From positions 186,001-250,000 of the forward strand of contig NZ_SLWR01000005.1 in NCBI RefSeq assembly GCF_004345665.1: a DNA stretch of 64,000 nt, written 5' to 3'. The notes beneath the pieces are model-generated. The model was not told where the DNA came from. It searched no databases and saw only the letters and a program-made list of their open reading frames with translations. The translations under genes and the position numbers were made by a program. Shown here in pieces: positions 8,454-15,837 of the stretch. Source of the DNA: Kribbella antiqua (GTDB taxonomy: Bacteria > Actinomycetota > Actinomycetes > Propionibacteriales > Kribbellaceae). Within the stretch, counting starts at the first letter, position 1. Each line of letters begins with the position of its first letter.

Positions 8454-9687
8454 CGCTCTTCAGGGTCTCTTTCTGCGGGATTTCGTCGAGGAACCGGATG
8501 CGCCGCGGGACGCCGTAGTCCGGCAGGCGGCTGGAACACCATTGCACCAGGTCCGCGTCGGTGATCGGGCCGAGGGCCGGATTCGGCACCACCTCGGCGG
8601 CGACCATCCGGCCGACCAGTGGGGCCTTGCGGGCGAACACCCGCGCCCAGGCGACGCCCGGGTGACCCATCAGCACGTTGCGGACCACGCCGGCCGAGAC
8701 CTTCGAACCGCCCACGTTGATCTCGTCGGTGTCGAGGCGGCCGGTGATCAGCACCCGGTCGCCGTCGAACTCGACCCGGTCGCCGGTGTGCACCGCACCG
8801 ACGAGCCCGGCGCCGTGGTGCGGCGAGCGGATGACCAGCTCGTCGCCGTCGACGGACAGTGCGGGACGGTCCGGTTGCGGCTCGCGGTCCAGCCACGCCT
8901 TGGGGAAGCCGGCCTTGCCGTCGTGCACGACGATCGAGGCGCCGACCTCGGAGGACGCGTAGATCCAGGAGATCCGGGCCTTCGGGAAGACCTCCCGCAG
9001 CTGGTCGAGGATCGCCTGGTCGACGGGCTCACCGCCCAGCGTGATCTGCTCCAGCGGTACGGCGGCCAATGCGTCGGAGTCGCGGTAGATCGCCTGCCGC
9101 CAGAAGGTCGGCGTACCGGAGGCGGCGGTGACACCATGCTCGGCGGCGATGGCCGGCCAGGTCTCCAGCTCGTGCGGCTCGATCACGACCACGCCCTGAT
9201 CGGCCTGGGTCAGTGAGAGCGTGACGATCTGCCACCAGGCGTAGGTGCCCGGGGAGTACGGGAGCAGCCAGGTGCGCGCCGGCTGGTCGCCGGTGACCGT
9301 GGTCAGCGACTCGAGGGTGTGGCCGATCCGCTTCGGACGGCCGGTCGAGCCGGAAGTCAGCAGCCACGCCCGGCCGGACTCCTCGACCCGCTTGAGCTTC
9401 GCCGGCGTCACTTCGCCGTCGGGCAGCACGATGGCGAAACCGGACTCGCCCAGTTCCTCCCGCAGGCGGTCGTCGACGCGAGACGCGGTGGCGACCAGCA
9501 GCTCGGTGCCGTGGACGGCGTGGTGACGGACGGCCGCCAGCGCGTCGGCGCCGTTGTCCACCAGTACGGCGGCCGGCGACGGCAACTGCGGCAGCTTGTG
9601 CAGCGTCCGCCAAGTCAGCCTCTTCCCGGCGACGACAACGGTGTTGTCGTCACCGATCAGAGCGGTGGTCCGGCGCTTCGTGGTCAC
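8446..9687 (-). CDS. AMP-dependent acyl ligase (ANL superfamily)
   Basis: A 413-residue adenylate-forming enzyme, somewhat shorter than typical acyl-CoA ligases (about 500). The ATP-binding P-loop LLTSGSTGRPKRIG is near residues 130-143. The A5-like segment is IYASSEVGAS, and TGDRVEFDGDRVLITGRLDTDEINVGGSKVS covers the A7-A8 hinge. The C-terminal lysine region ends with PQKETLKSDV, so the A10 lysine is plausibly present. The GTG start at 9687 overlaps the ACP stop by GTGA, implying translational coupling. An ACP encoded directly upstream suggests the enzyme loads an acyl or amino-acyl group onto that carrier. The short N-terminal half is like compact acyl-ACP ligases. Substrate unknown. Confidence 0.83.
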   Translation of the reverse strand: MTTKRRTTALIGDDNTVVVAGKRLTWRTLHKLPQLPSPAAVLVDNGADALAAVRHHAVHGTELLVATASRVDDRLREELGESGFAIVLPDGEVTPAKLKRVEESGRAWLLTSGSTGRPKRIGHTLESLTTVTGDQPARTWLLPYSPGTYAWWQIVTLSLTQADQGVVVIEPHELETWPAIAAEHGVTAASGTPTFWRQAIYRDSDALAAVPLEQITLGGEPVDQAILDQLREVFPKARISWIYASSEVGASIVVHDGKAGFPKAWLDREPQPDRPALSVDGDELVIRSPHHGAGLVGAVHTGDRVEFDGDRVLITGRLDTDEINVGGSKVSAGVVRNVLMGHPGVAWARVFARKAPLVGRMVAAEVVPNPALGPITDADLVQWCSSRLPDYGVPRRIRFLDEIPQKETLKSDV

Positions 9688-9935
9688 GCCGTCTGAAGTT
9701 GCTCGATGAAGTCCAGCACGTCGCCGACCGTGGTGATCCGGCGCAGCCCGGGGGCATCGAAGTTCAGCTCGTCGCCCAGCTCGTCCTCCACCCGGAGGGC
9801 CAGCTCGGAAAAGTCCAGCGACCGGAACCCGATCTCCCGCAGATCCGCGGCGTCGTCGCTGGGCAACGTCCTGCCCTGCGCCTTCATGACCTCACCCATC
9901 AACTCGCGGACTTTGTCCCGCTCCACCAAACCCAT
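9684..9935 (-). CDS. Acyl carrier protein
   Basis: An 83-residue carrier protein. The phosphopantetheine attachment motif is GFRSLDFSEL, with the serine at about residue 39, inside the usual four-helix acidic frame (ending TVGDVLDFIEQL). The first gene of an operon with an adenylate-forming ligase and an SDR, it is most likely a dedicated carrier rather than the fatty-acid AcpP. The ATG at 9935 was chosen because TAGTCT lies 8 bases upstream; a longer in-frame start exists but would run through that promoter. Cytoplasmic. The carried acyl group is unknown; nearness to an amino-sugar locus makes N-acyl transfer to a sugar one option. Confidence 0.88.
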   Translation of the reverse strand: MGLVERDKVRELMGEVMKAQGRTLPSDDAADLREIGFRSLDFSELALRVEDELGDELNFDAPGLRRITTVGDVLDFIEQLQTA

Positions 9936-9943
9936 AGCCCCAA

Positions 9944-9949
9944 AGACTA
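9944..9949 (-). promoter_or_regulatory. -10 box (TAGTCT) of leaderless ACP-operon promoter
   Basis: On the minus strand TAGTCT ends 8 bases before the ATG at 9935, without a good ribosome site. It would drive the ACP-ligase-SDR operon, divergent from the membrane-protein gene at 10144. Confidence 0.45.
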
Positions 9950-10129
9950 GCGTCCATCTCCCAACCACCCCTCACGGCGGTTCGGCTGGCGCTGTGACAG
10001 CAGGATCTCCCCCATCGGGAGTCCGGCGATGTGCTGGGCGGCTCCCTGGCGCGGGAGATCACCCAGTGTAAGCGGGTTCTCCCTGTGGGTAAACGGCTTG
10101 CCCGGCGCGGATGTGACGCGTCTGACTCC

Positions 10130-10135
10130 TAGACT
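10130..10135 (+). promoter_or_regulatory. -10 box (TAGACT) of leaderless promoter
   Basis: TAGACT ends 8 bases before the ATG at 10144 and no Shine-Dalgarno is present, so transcription probably begins at or next to the start codon. Confidence 0.45.
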
Positions 10136-10143
10136 GGCGCGCT

Positions 10144-12483
10144 ATGACCACAGCTGGGCGGGGCATGCGCGTGGCCGCGGTGGTGAGCCTGCCGGTGTTG
10201 CCGCTGGCGTGGTTCGTCGCACTGCAGGAGCACCCGCCCTGGATGCCGGGCGCGTATCTCGGCTACCTCCTGGTCATCATCGCCGTACCCGGGACGATGT
10301 TCTGGCGGCGGCTGACCGGTGGCACGGGATGGTTCCTGGCGGATGCCGTGCTCGGTACGGCGTTCGGACTGGCCGTCGAGACGCTGCTCTACCCGATCGG
10401 GATGTTGTTCAGCATGCCGTTCGCGGCGTTGCTGATGCCGGCGCTGGCCTTTGGGATGTTCCGGGCGCTGCCACGCCGCAAGCTGCCTGAGCGACCCATG
10501 CCGTGGTGGGCGACCGCCGGTGTGATGGTGGCGGTCGGCATCGCCGCGGCGTGGTTCGTGCGGGTGGGGTCGCGGCTCATCCCGCTCAACGGGCCGAACG
10601 CCCTGCGGCCGAACTCAGACGCGCCGCACAGCCTCGCGCTCGCCGCCGAGCTGACTCACCACTTCCCGCCGAAGGTGCCGTACGCCGATGGGAAGTGGTT
10701 GACGAGCCACTGGGCGGCGTACGACCACATAGCGTCGTCGCACTGGGTGACCAGCGTTCCGCTCGACGTACTGACGTTCCGGATCGTGCCGTTCGCCATG
10801 ATCCTTCTCACTGTCTTGGGTGCCGCAGCGGTCGGCATGCTGCTCACTGGCCGTGCTGTCGCTGCTCCTATCGCTGCTGCGTTCTCAGTGCTGGCCGGCG
10901 ACCTCGCCGCGTGGCCGTGGGCCGTGTCGGGCCGGGTGTTCGCTGACGGTCCGTTCTCGCTGGGTCAGCTGACCAATCCGCCGCAGGCGTTCTCCACTGT
11001 GCTGTTGCTGCCGCTCATGGCGGTCACTGCCCTGCTGCTACGACGTAAGCCGGGCCAGAGCCGGGGCCAACTGTTTGGACTGTTCGTGGTGGCCGGTGTG
11101 CTCATCGCTGCGCTTGCGCTGACGAAGGCGACCGCATTGCCGGTCTACGCCGTCGGACTGGCTGCTGCGTGGGTCTACCTGACTGTGCGGGCAGGACGGC
11201 TCAACCTGCGTGGGCTGATCCTCGGCGTTGGGGTTGCTGCCGCCTATGCGCTGACCTCCTTCCTTGTACTGCGTGGTGCTTTGTCGAGCGTGGCGTTCGA
11301 GCCGGCGGCGACCTTTGAGCACATGGGTTCTGCTGTTGCTGTGGTTGGCGCAGTGGTGGTGCTCGGCTGGCTGATGCCTGCTGTTGGTGCTCTGCTGATC
11401 CGGCGGCGCCTGGCGCGCGACCCGATGGTTGTGTTCCTGCTGGTGGGTTTGCTGGCTGCGATCGCCGGTTCGTCATTGCTGTACGAGGACGGCCAGTCGC
11501 AGCTGTTCTTCATCCGCACTGGCTTCATTTACGGCGTACTGCTGGCGACTTGGGGGCTCGGGTCGCTGGAGGGCAAGCAGTTCTACGTGGCGGGTCTGGC
11601 GCTGCTCATCGGCGCTGCCGCGATTTACTGGGGGCGGTATCGCTCGGACGACTCCTGTAGCTCTGCTTCGTGCTTCGGCCAGGGCTTGGCGGTTGCGCTG
11701 GTCATTGCCTTGTTGGGCATCGGCGTACTCGGGCTGGTCCTGCGCGGGTCACGTCGTACGTGGGCTGTCATCGCTGTAGCGGTTCTGCTGGGTACGACGG
11801 TCTCCCCGACGGCGGCGTCGCTGCGGAAGTTCGCCACGCCACCGCTGACGTCGTATGACTCGATCGCGCCCGGTGGGATCGAGGCGGCGCGGTTCATCCG
11901 GCGGAACTCGGGGTCGGACGACCTGATCGCGACCAACCTGCACTGCCACCGCGCCCAGGCGTCCCCGTGCCTCACCGGCTCGTACTGGATCGCCGGCTAC
12001 GCCGAACGCCGCGTACTCGTGCAGGGCTGGGCCTACACGACCAGAGTCGACGACACGTACCCCGCAGGCGTCCAGGGCCGCTACTGGGACGAGGACGTCC
12101 TGCGCCTCAACGACGAAGCCTTCACCAGCCCGACGCGCGACCTCCTGGAAACCCTCCGCACCAAGTACGGCGTCCAGTGGCTACTCCTCGACGAACGCGT
12201 CAGCGCCCCACCAGAGAACCTCGACCGCCTCAGCGCCCTCCGCTTCCAATACGGCACCGTCCGCGTCTACCAGCTCTACCCACCCCCACCAGCGAACCCG
12301 TTCCCGACTCCCACTCCAACACCAACCTTCCCCACGCCCACACCCACCCTCCCAACGCAGACGCTCCCCACTCAGACCTTCCCGACCGGCAGCATCCCCA
12401 CATTCACCCCCACGCTGACACCCCCGACGTTCCGCACCCTCCCGACGCAGATCACCACCACGCCGGGCTTCCGGAGCCCATGA
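10144..12483 (+). CDS. Large polytopic membrane protein, probable GT-C-like, with Pro/Thr-rich tail (paralogue of 22968-25193)
   Basis: A 779-residue protein with roughly a dozen or more hydrophobic helices up to about residue 560, then a soluble extracytoplasmic-type domain. A low-complexity tail of about 60 residues rich in Pro and Thr (repeated PTPTPT and LPTQT units) ends the protein. It is paralogous to the product at 22968-25193: both have a loop after the first helices ending in a His-rich segment (LTSHWAAYDHIASSHW here) and a late soluble motif IRRNSGSDDLIATNLHC with Cys residues, then ERRVLVQGWAY. The layout resembles GT-C membrane glycosyltransferases or polymer ligases that use lipid-linked sugars, but no family name can be assigned with certainty. 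It lies at the start of the glycan locus. Confidence 0.75.
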   Translation: MTTAGRGMRVAAVVSLPVLPLAWFVALQEHPPWMPGAYLGYLLVIIAVPGTMFWRRLTGGTGWFLADAVLGTAFGLAVETLLYPIGMLFSMPFAALLMPALAFGMFRALPRRKLPERPMPWWATAGVMVAVGIAAAWFVRVGSRLIPLNGPNALRPNSDAPHSLALAAELTHHFPPKVPYADGKWLTSHWAAYDHIASSHWVTSVPLDVLTFRIVPFAMILLTVLGAAAVGMLLTGRAVAAPIAAAFSVLAGDLAAWPWAVSGRVFADGPFSLGQLTNPPQAFSTVLLLPLMAVTALLLRRKPGQSRGQLFGLFVVAGVLIAALALTKATALPVYAVGLAAAWVYLTVRAGRLNLRGLILGVGVAAAYALTSFLVLRGALSSVAFEPAATFEHMGSAVAVVGAVVVLGWLMPAVGALLIRRRLARDPMVVFLLVGLLAAIAGSSLLYEDGQSQLFFIRTGFIYGVLLATWGLGSLEGKQFYVAGLALLIGAAAIYWGRYRSDDSCSSASCFGQGLAVALVIALLGIGVLGLVLRGSRRTWAVIAVAVLLGTTVSPTAASLRKFATPPLTSYDSIAPGGIEAARFIRRNSGSDDLIATNLHCHRAQASPCLTGSYWIAGYAERRVLVQGWAYTTRVDDTYPAGVQGRYWDEDVLRLNDEAFTSPTRDLLETLRTKYGVQWLLLDERVSAPPENLDRLSALRFQYGTVRVYQLYPPPPANPFPTPTPTPTFPTPTPTLPTQTLPTQTFPTGSIPTFTPTLTPPTFRTLPTQITTTPGFRSP

Positions 12484-12535
12484 ACGCTACCGATCGCAGG
12501 GCCTGAACCCTACGTTTGGCAGGACTGCGGTCCGC

Positions 12536-14095
12536 TTAGCGGAGGGAGACGGCGGGGATGGGGGTGCTTTGGTTGGAGAGGCGGTCTAGGGCTGTGACTG
12601 TGTAGAGGTAGGGGGTGCCGGGGGTTGCTGTGGTGTCCAGATAGGACTCGCTGGAGCGGATGGTGGCGATGAGGTTGCGGGCGTCGTTGTCGGGGCAGTG
12701 GTCGTCGCCGGTGAGTTCACGGCGGTAGACGGCGTACGACGTGGTGTCGGCCGACGTACGGCGCCAGTTGAGCTGGACGCCGTCAGCCGTGCGACTGGCG
12801 TGTACGGCGTGGGGCGGGAGGGGCGCACGCGAGTCCAGCGACGGCATGGTGGGGATGAGCGCCGGGCGGGTGTACCAGGTGTTGTTGAGCAGAGTGGTGG
12901 CGCCGAGGCGGTCGGCGCGGACGTCCTTGGCGGAGAAGTAGATGTTGCCCTTCACCTCGGGGATCGTACTGTCGAACGCCAGGTGGTCGCTCAGCTCGGC
13001 CGGGTCGGACCAGTCCGGCGACTGGGTCGACGTACCGACCTTGTACGTCGCCTCGCCGATGTAGAGGTGCACGTGGGTGCCACGCACCTGCTCGGCCCAC
13101 CACGGCACGATCTTGTTGTAGTCGGCCGGAGCGAACCCGCCGGCCCAGTAGACCTGCGGGACGATGTAGTCGATCCACTCCTCGCGCACCCAGCGCCTGG
13201 TGTCCGCGGCCAGGTCGTCGTACGTCTGGACACCGGCGGTGGTGTCGGAGCCGAGCGGGTCGGTCGCCTTGTTGCGCCAGACCGCGAACGGCGAGATGCC
13301 GAACTTCACCCACGGCTTGATCGCCTTGATCCGCTGCTGCATCTCCTGGATCAGCAGGTCGATGTTGTTCCGCCGCCAGGCCTGAAGTGTGGGGAATCCG
13401 GCGCCGTACTGCGCGTACGTCGCCGCGTCGTCGAAGACCTGGCCGGCCACCGGGTACGGGTAGAAGTAGTCGTCGAAGTGGACGCCGTCGATGTCGTACT
13501 TCGACACCGCGCCCATGATCGCGGCCTCGACCAGCTTGCGGGCCGCGGGGATACCCGGGTTGTAGTAGAGCTTCCCGCCGTACGTGACAACCCAGTCCGG
13601 GTGCTGCCGGGCGGGGTGCGTCGGGACCAGGGCGTTGAGGTTGGTGCCCATCGAGAGCCGGTACGGGTTGAACCAGGCATGCAGCTCGAGGTTGCGCTTG
13701 TGCGCCTCGGCGACGGCGAAGGCGAGCGGGTCGTAGCCGGGGTTGCCGCCCTGAGTGCCGGTCAGGTACTGCGACCAGGGCTCGACCGAGGACGGCCAGA
13801 AGGCGTCGGCGGTCGGGCGGACCTGGAGTACGACGGCGTTGTGGTGCTGGCGTACGGCGTCGTCCAGCCAGCCGATCAGCTCAGCCTGCTGCTGTGCCGC
13901 AGGCAGACCGGTCTTGGACGGCCAGTCGATGTTCACCACCGACGCCACCCAGGTCGCCCGGAACTGCCGGAGCGGGGTGGCCGGGTTCGAGGTACAACGA
14001 GGCTCAGTCGGCGCCGCTGACGCCGTACTAGTGAGGCCGCTCAGCAACAGCACTGCCGCGGCTCCGAGGACGCCCATGACTCGCCAGACTCTCAT
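12536..14095 (-). CDS. Secreted glycosyl-hydrolase-like 10 (GHL10/DUF187) protein with fibronectin III-like C-terminal domain
   Basis: A 519-residue exported protein. Residues 1-28 form a signal peptide (hydrophobic LGAAAVLLLSGL, then TASA-AP cleavage). The mature part matches the GHL10 family: FRATWVASVVNIDWPSK, LQVRPTADAFWPS, HAWFNPYR and the hallmark DGVHFDDYFYPYP, whose acidic residues are candidate catalysts. YIVPQVYW follows in the barrel. A C-terminal segment of about 90 residues (from about 420) reads like a fibronectin III module. The ATG at 14095 has a GGAGAG ribosome site 5 bases upstream. Divergent from the PseH gene, it may act on surface polysaccharide or peptidoglycan, but GHL10 substrates are generally unproven. 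Confidence 0.85.
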   Translation of the reverse strand: MRVWRVMGVLGAAAVLLLSGLTSTASAAPTEPRCTSNPATPLRQFRATWVASVVNIDWPSKTGLPAAQQQAELIGWLDDAVRQHHNAVVLQVRPTADAFWPSSVEPWSQYLTGTQGGNPGYDPLAFAVAEAHKRNLELHAWFNPYRLSMGTNLNALVPTHPARQHPDWVVTYGGKLYYNPGIPAARKLVEAAIMGAVSKYDIDGVHFDDYFYPYPVAGQVFDDAATYAQYGAGFPTLQAWRRNNIDLLIQEMQQRIKAIKPWVKFGISPFAVWRNKATDPLGSDTTAGVQTYDDLAADTRRWVREEWIDYIVPQVYWAGGFAPADYNKIVPWWAEQVRGTHVHLYIGEATYKVGTSTQSPDWSDPAELSDHLAFDSTIPEVKGNIYFSAKDVRADRLGATTLLNNTWYTRPALIPTMPSLDSRAPLPPHAVHASRTADGVQLNWRRTSADTTSYAVYRRELTGDDHCPDNDARNLIATIRSSESYLDTTATPGTPYLYTVTALDRLSNQSTPIPAVSLR

Positions 14096-14170
14096 GTCAC
14101 TCTCCGACCATCTCTCGCGTTCAGCTCGAAAGATGTTTACCTCAATTGTGCGGTGAGTAGAAGTGGTCAG

Positions 14171-14176
14171 TACGGT
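14171..14176 (+). promoter_or_regulatory. -10 box (TACGGT) of leaderless promoter; sets the pseH start
   Basis: TACGGT ends 7 bases before the ATG at 14184. It overlaps the alternative upstream GTG start (14163), which argues that the ATG is the true start. Confidence 0.5.
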
Positions 14177-14183
14177 GGACCTC

Positions 14184-14687
14184 ATGCTGCGCCCCGCCAC
14201 CGAGCACGATGTCGACACGATGAGGCTGCTGCGTAACCAGCAGGCCAACCGTGACGTCAGTATCCAGTCGCACGAGATCACCGCGGACGAACACGCCGCG
14301 TGGTGGGCGAAGACGTCGGCCGACCCGACCCGCCGGGTGCTGATCTACGAGCGGGAAGGTATGACGGCCGGCGTCGTCAACTTCTTCGACATCGAAGGAT
14401 CCACCGCCGCCTGGGGCTTCTTCCTCGACGCCGACGGGCTCGCCGAGCGCGGCGAGACGCTGCCGGCGTGGATCGAGGTGATGAAGGAAGCGACGTCGTA
14501 CGCGTTCGACGAGCTCGGCCTGGAGCTGCTCACCGGCGAGGTGCTCGAGCACAACGCCGTGGTCCGGCAGATGAACCGGCGCTTCCGCTTCACCGAGGGA
14601 ACGCCCGAACAGCGGTACGCCGACGGCCGCGAGATCACCGTGATTCCGATCAGCCTGCGCAAGCAGGACCGACGCAAGGGGAAGTAG
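14184..14687 (+). CDS. pseH: PseH-like GNAT N-acetyltransferase for UDP-4-amino-sugar
   Basis: A 167-residue single-domain GNAT protein. Seen: the N-terminal LRPATEHDVDTMRLLRNQQAN typical of sugar-nucleotide acetyltransferases, then WGFFLDADGLAERGETLPAWIEVMKEATSYAF. PseH acetylates the 4-amino group of UDP-4-amino-4,6-dideoxy-beta-L-AltNAc, the third step toward pseudaminic acid. The call leans on context: PseI lies directly downstream, and PseB, PseC, PseG and a cytidylyltransferase occur in the same locus. Other amino-sugar N-acetyltransferases of this length are hard to separate by motif. The start was chosen from the leaderless promoter; GTG 14163 would add 7 residues. Cytoplasmic. Confidence 0.78.
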   Translation: MLRPATEHDVDTMRLLRNQQANRDVSIQSHEITADEHAAWWAKTSADPTRRVLIYEREGMTAGVVNFFDIEGSTAAWGFFLDADGLAERGETLPAWIEVMKEATSYAFDELGLELLTGEVLEHNAVVRQMNRRFRFTEGTPEQRYADGREITVIPISLRKQDRRKGK

Positions 14688-14696
14688 TAAGTGAGC

Positions 14697-14763
14697 GAGC
14701 GAAGCGAGATCACCATCGAACACAGCGCATCTCGTGTCTCATCCGCGCCCGGAGCGAAGCGAG
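14697..14763 (+). repeat. Two copies of GAGCGAAGCGAG between pseH and pseI
   Basis: The 12-mer GAGCGAAGCGAG occurs at 14697-14708 and 14752-14763, 55 bases apart, in the 83 bp between the pseH stop and the pseI start. The second copy runs into the pseI ribosome site (GAGGAC). Sequences of this type recur around actinomycete gene junctions; their role is not established. Confidence 0.6.
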
Positions 14764-14770
14764 GACGTGG

Positions 14771-15820
14771 ATGAGCATGATCGAGATCGGCGGCGTGCCG
14801 GTCGGACCGGACCACCAGCCGTTCATCATCGCCGAGATGTCGGGCAACCACAACGGCGATCTGGAGCGGGCGAAGGACATCGTCCGGGCGGTCGCGGAGT
14901 CGGGCGCGCAGGCGCTCAAGCTGCAGACCTACACCGCGGACACGATGACGCTCGACGTCGACCTGCCGGCCTTCCGGCTGCCGTCGGAGCACAAGCTGTG
15001 GGCCGACGCGCGGCTGTACGACCTCTACGCGGAGGCGCACACGCCGTGGGAGTGGCACGAGCCGATCTTCGACCTGGCCACCTCGCTGGGCATGGTCGCG
15101 TTCTCCTCGGCGTTCGACCAGACCGCGATCGACTTCCTCGAGAAGCTGAACGTCCCGGCGTACAAGGTCGCCTCGAACGAGATCGGTGACCTGCCGCTGG
15201 TCCGCGGGATGGCGGCGACCGGCAAGCCGATCATCATCTCCACCGGCTCGGCGACGCTGACCGACATCGACGCCGCCGTCCGCGCGGCGCGGTCGACCGG
15301 CAACGAGCAGATCATCGTGCTCTCCTGTACGGCGAGCTACCCGGCCCCGGTCGAGCAGTCCAACCTGCGGTCCATCCCGGTGCTGCGTGACGCGTTCGGT
15401 CTGCAGATCGGTCTCTCCGACCACACCATGGGCATCGGCGCCGCGGTCGCGGCCGTCGCTCTCGGAGCCACGGTCATTGAGAAGCACGTCACGCTCTCCC
15501 GAGCCGACGGCGGCGTGGACTCCGCGTTCTCCCTGGAGCCGCACGAGCTGGCCGCGCTGGTGGAGAACACCAAGGTCGCCCAGCTGGCCCTCGGCGAGCC
15601 CGTCATCGGCCCGAAGGAAGCCGAGCAGAACGTGCTCCGCTTCCGCCGCTCCCTCTACGTCACCCAGGACGTCAAGGCCGGCGACCCGATCACCCCCGAA
15701 AACGTCCGCTCCGTCCGCCCCGCCGGCGGCCTCCTCCCCGACGCCTTCGCCCAGGTCGAGGGCCGCCCCTTCCGCGTAGACGCCCAGGCAGGCACCCCAC
15801 TCACCTGGGACCTGCTCTGA
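14771..15820 (+). CDS. pseI: Pseudaminic acid synthase (NeuB family with SAF domain)
   Basis: A 349-residue TIM-barrel nonulosonate synthase. It condenses phosphoenolpyruvate with 2,4-diacetamido-2,4,6-trideoxy-L-altrose to give pseudaminic acid. Visible NeuB-family motifs: FIIAEMSGNHNGDLERAKDIV near residues 17-37, ALKLQTYTADTMTLD, IGLSDHTMGIGAAVAAVALGATVIEKHVTL near residues 215-245, and the C-terminal SAF (antifreeze-like) domain from about residue 285 (RSLYVTQDVKAGDPITPENVRSVRPAGGL). The GNHNGD form and the reading of the barrel favour PseI over sialic acid NeuB or legionaminic LegI, supported by the PseB/C/G set nearby. The ATG at 14771 follows GAGGACGTGG. Cytoplasmic. Confidence 0.88.
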   Translation: MSMIEIGGVPVGPDHQPFIIAEMSGNHNGDLERAKDIVRAVAESGAQALKLQTYTADTMTLDVDLPAFRLPSEHKLWADARLYDLYAEAHTPWEWHEPIFDLATSLGMVAFSSAFDQTAIDFLEKLNVPAYKVASNEIGDLPLVRGMAATGKPIIISTGSATLTDIDAAVRAARSTGNEQIIVLSCTASYPAPVEQSNLRSIPVLRDAFGLQIGLSDHTMGIGAAVAAVALGATVIEKHVTLSRADGGVDSAFSLEPHELAALVENTKVAQLALGEPVIGPKEAEQNVLRFRRSLYVTQDVKAGDPITPENVRSVRPAGGLLPDAFAQVEGRPFRVDAQAGTPLTWDLL

Positions 15821-15837
15821 CAACAAAGGAATATCTG

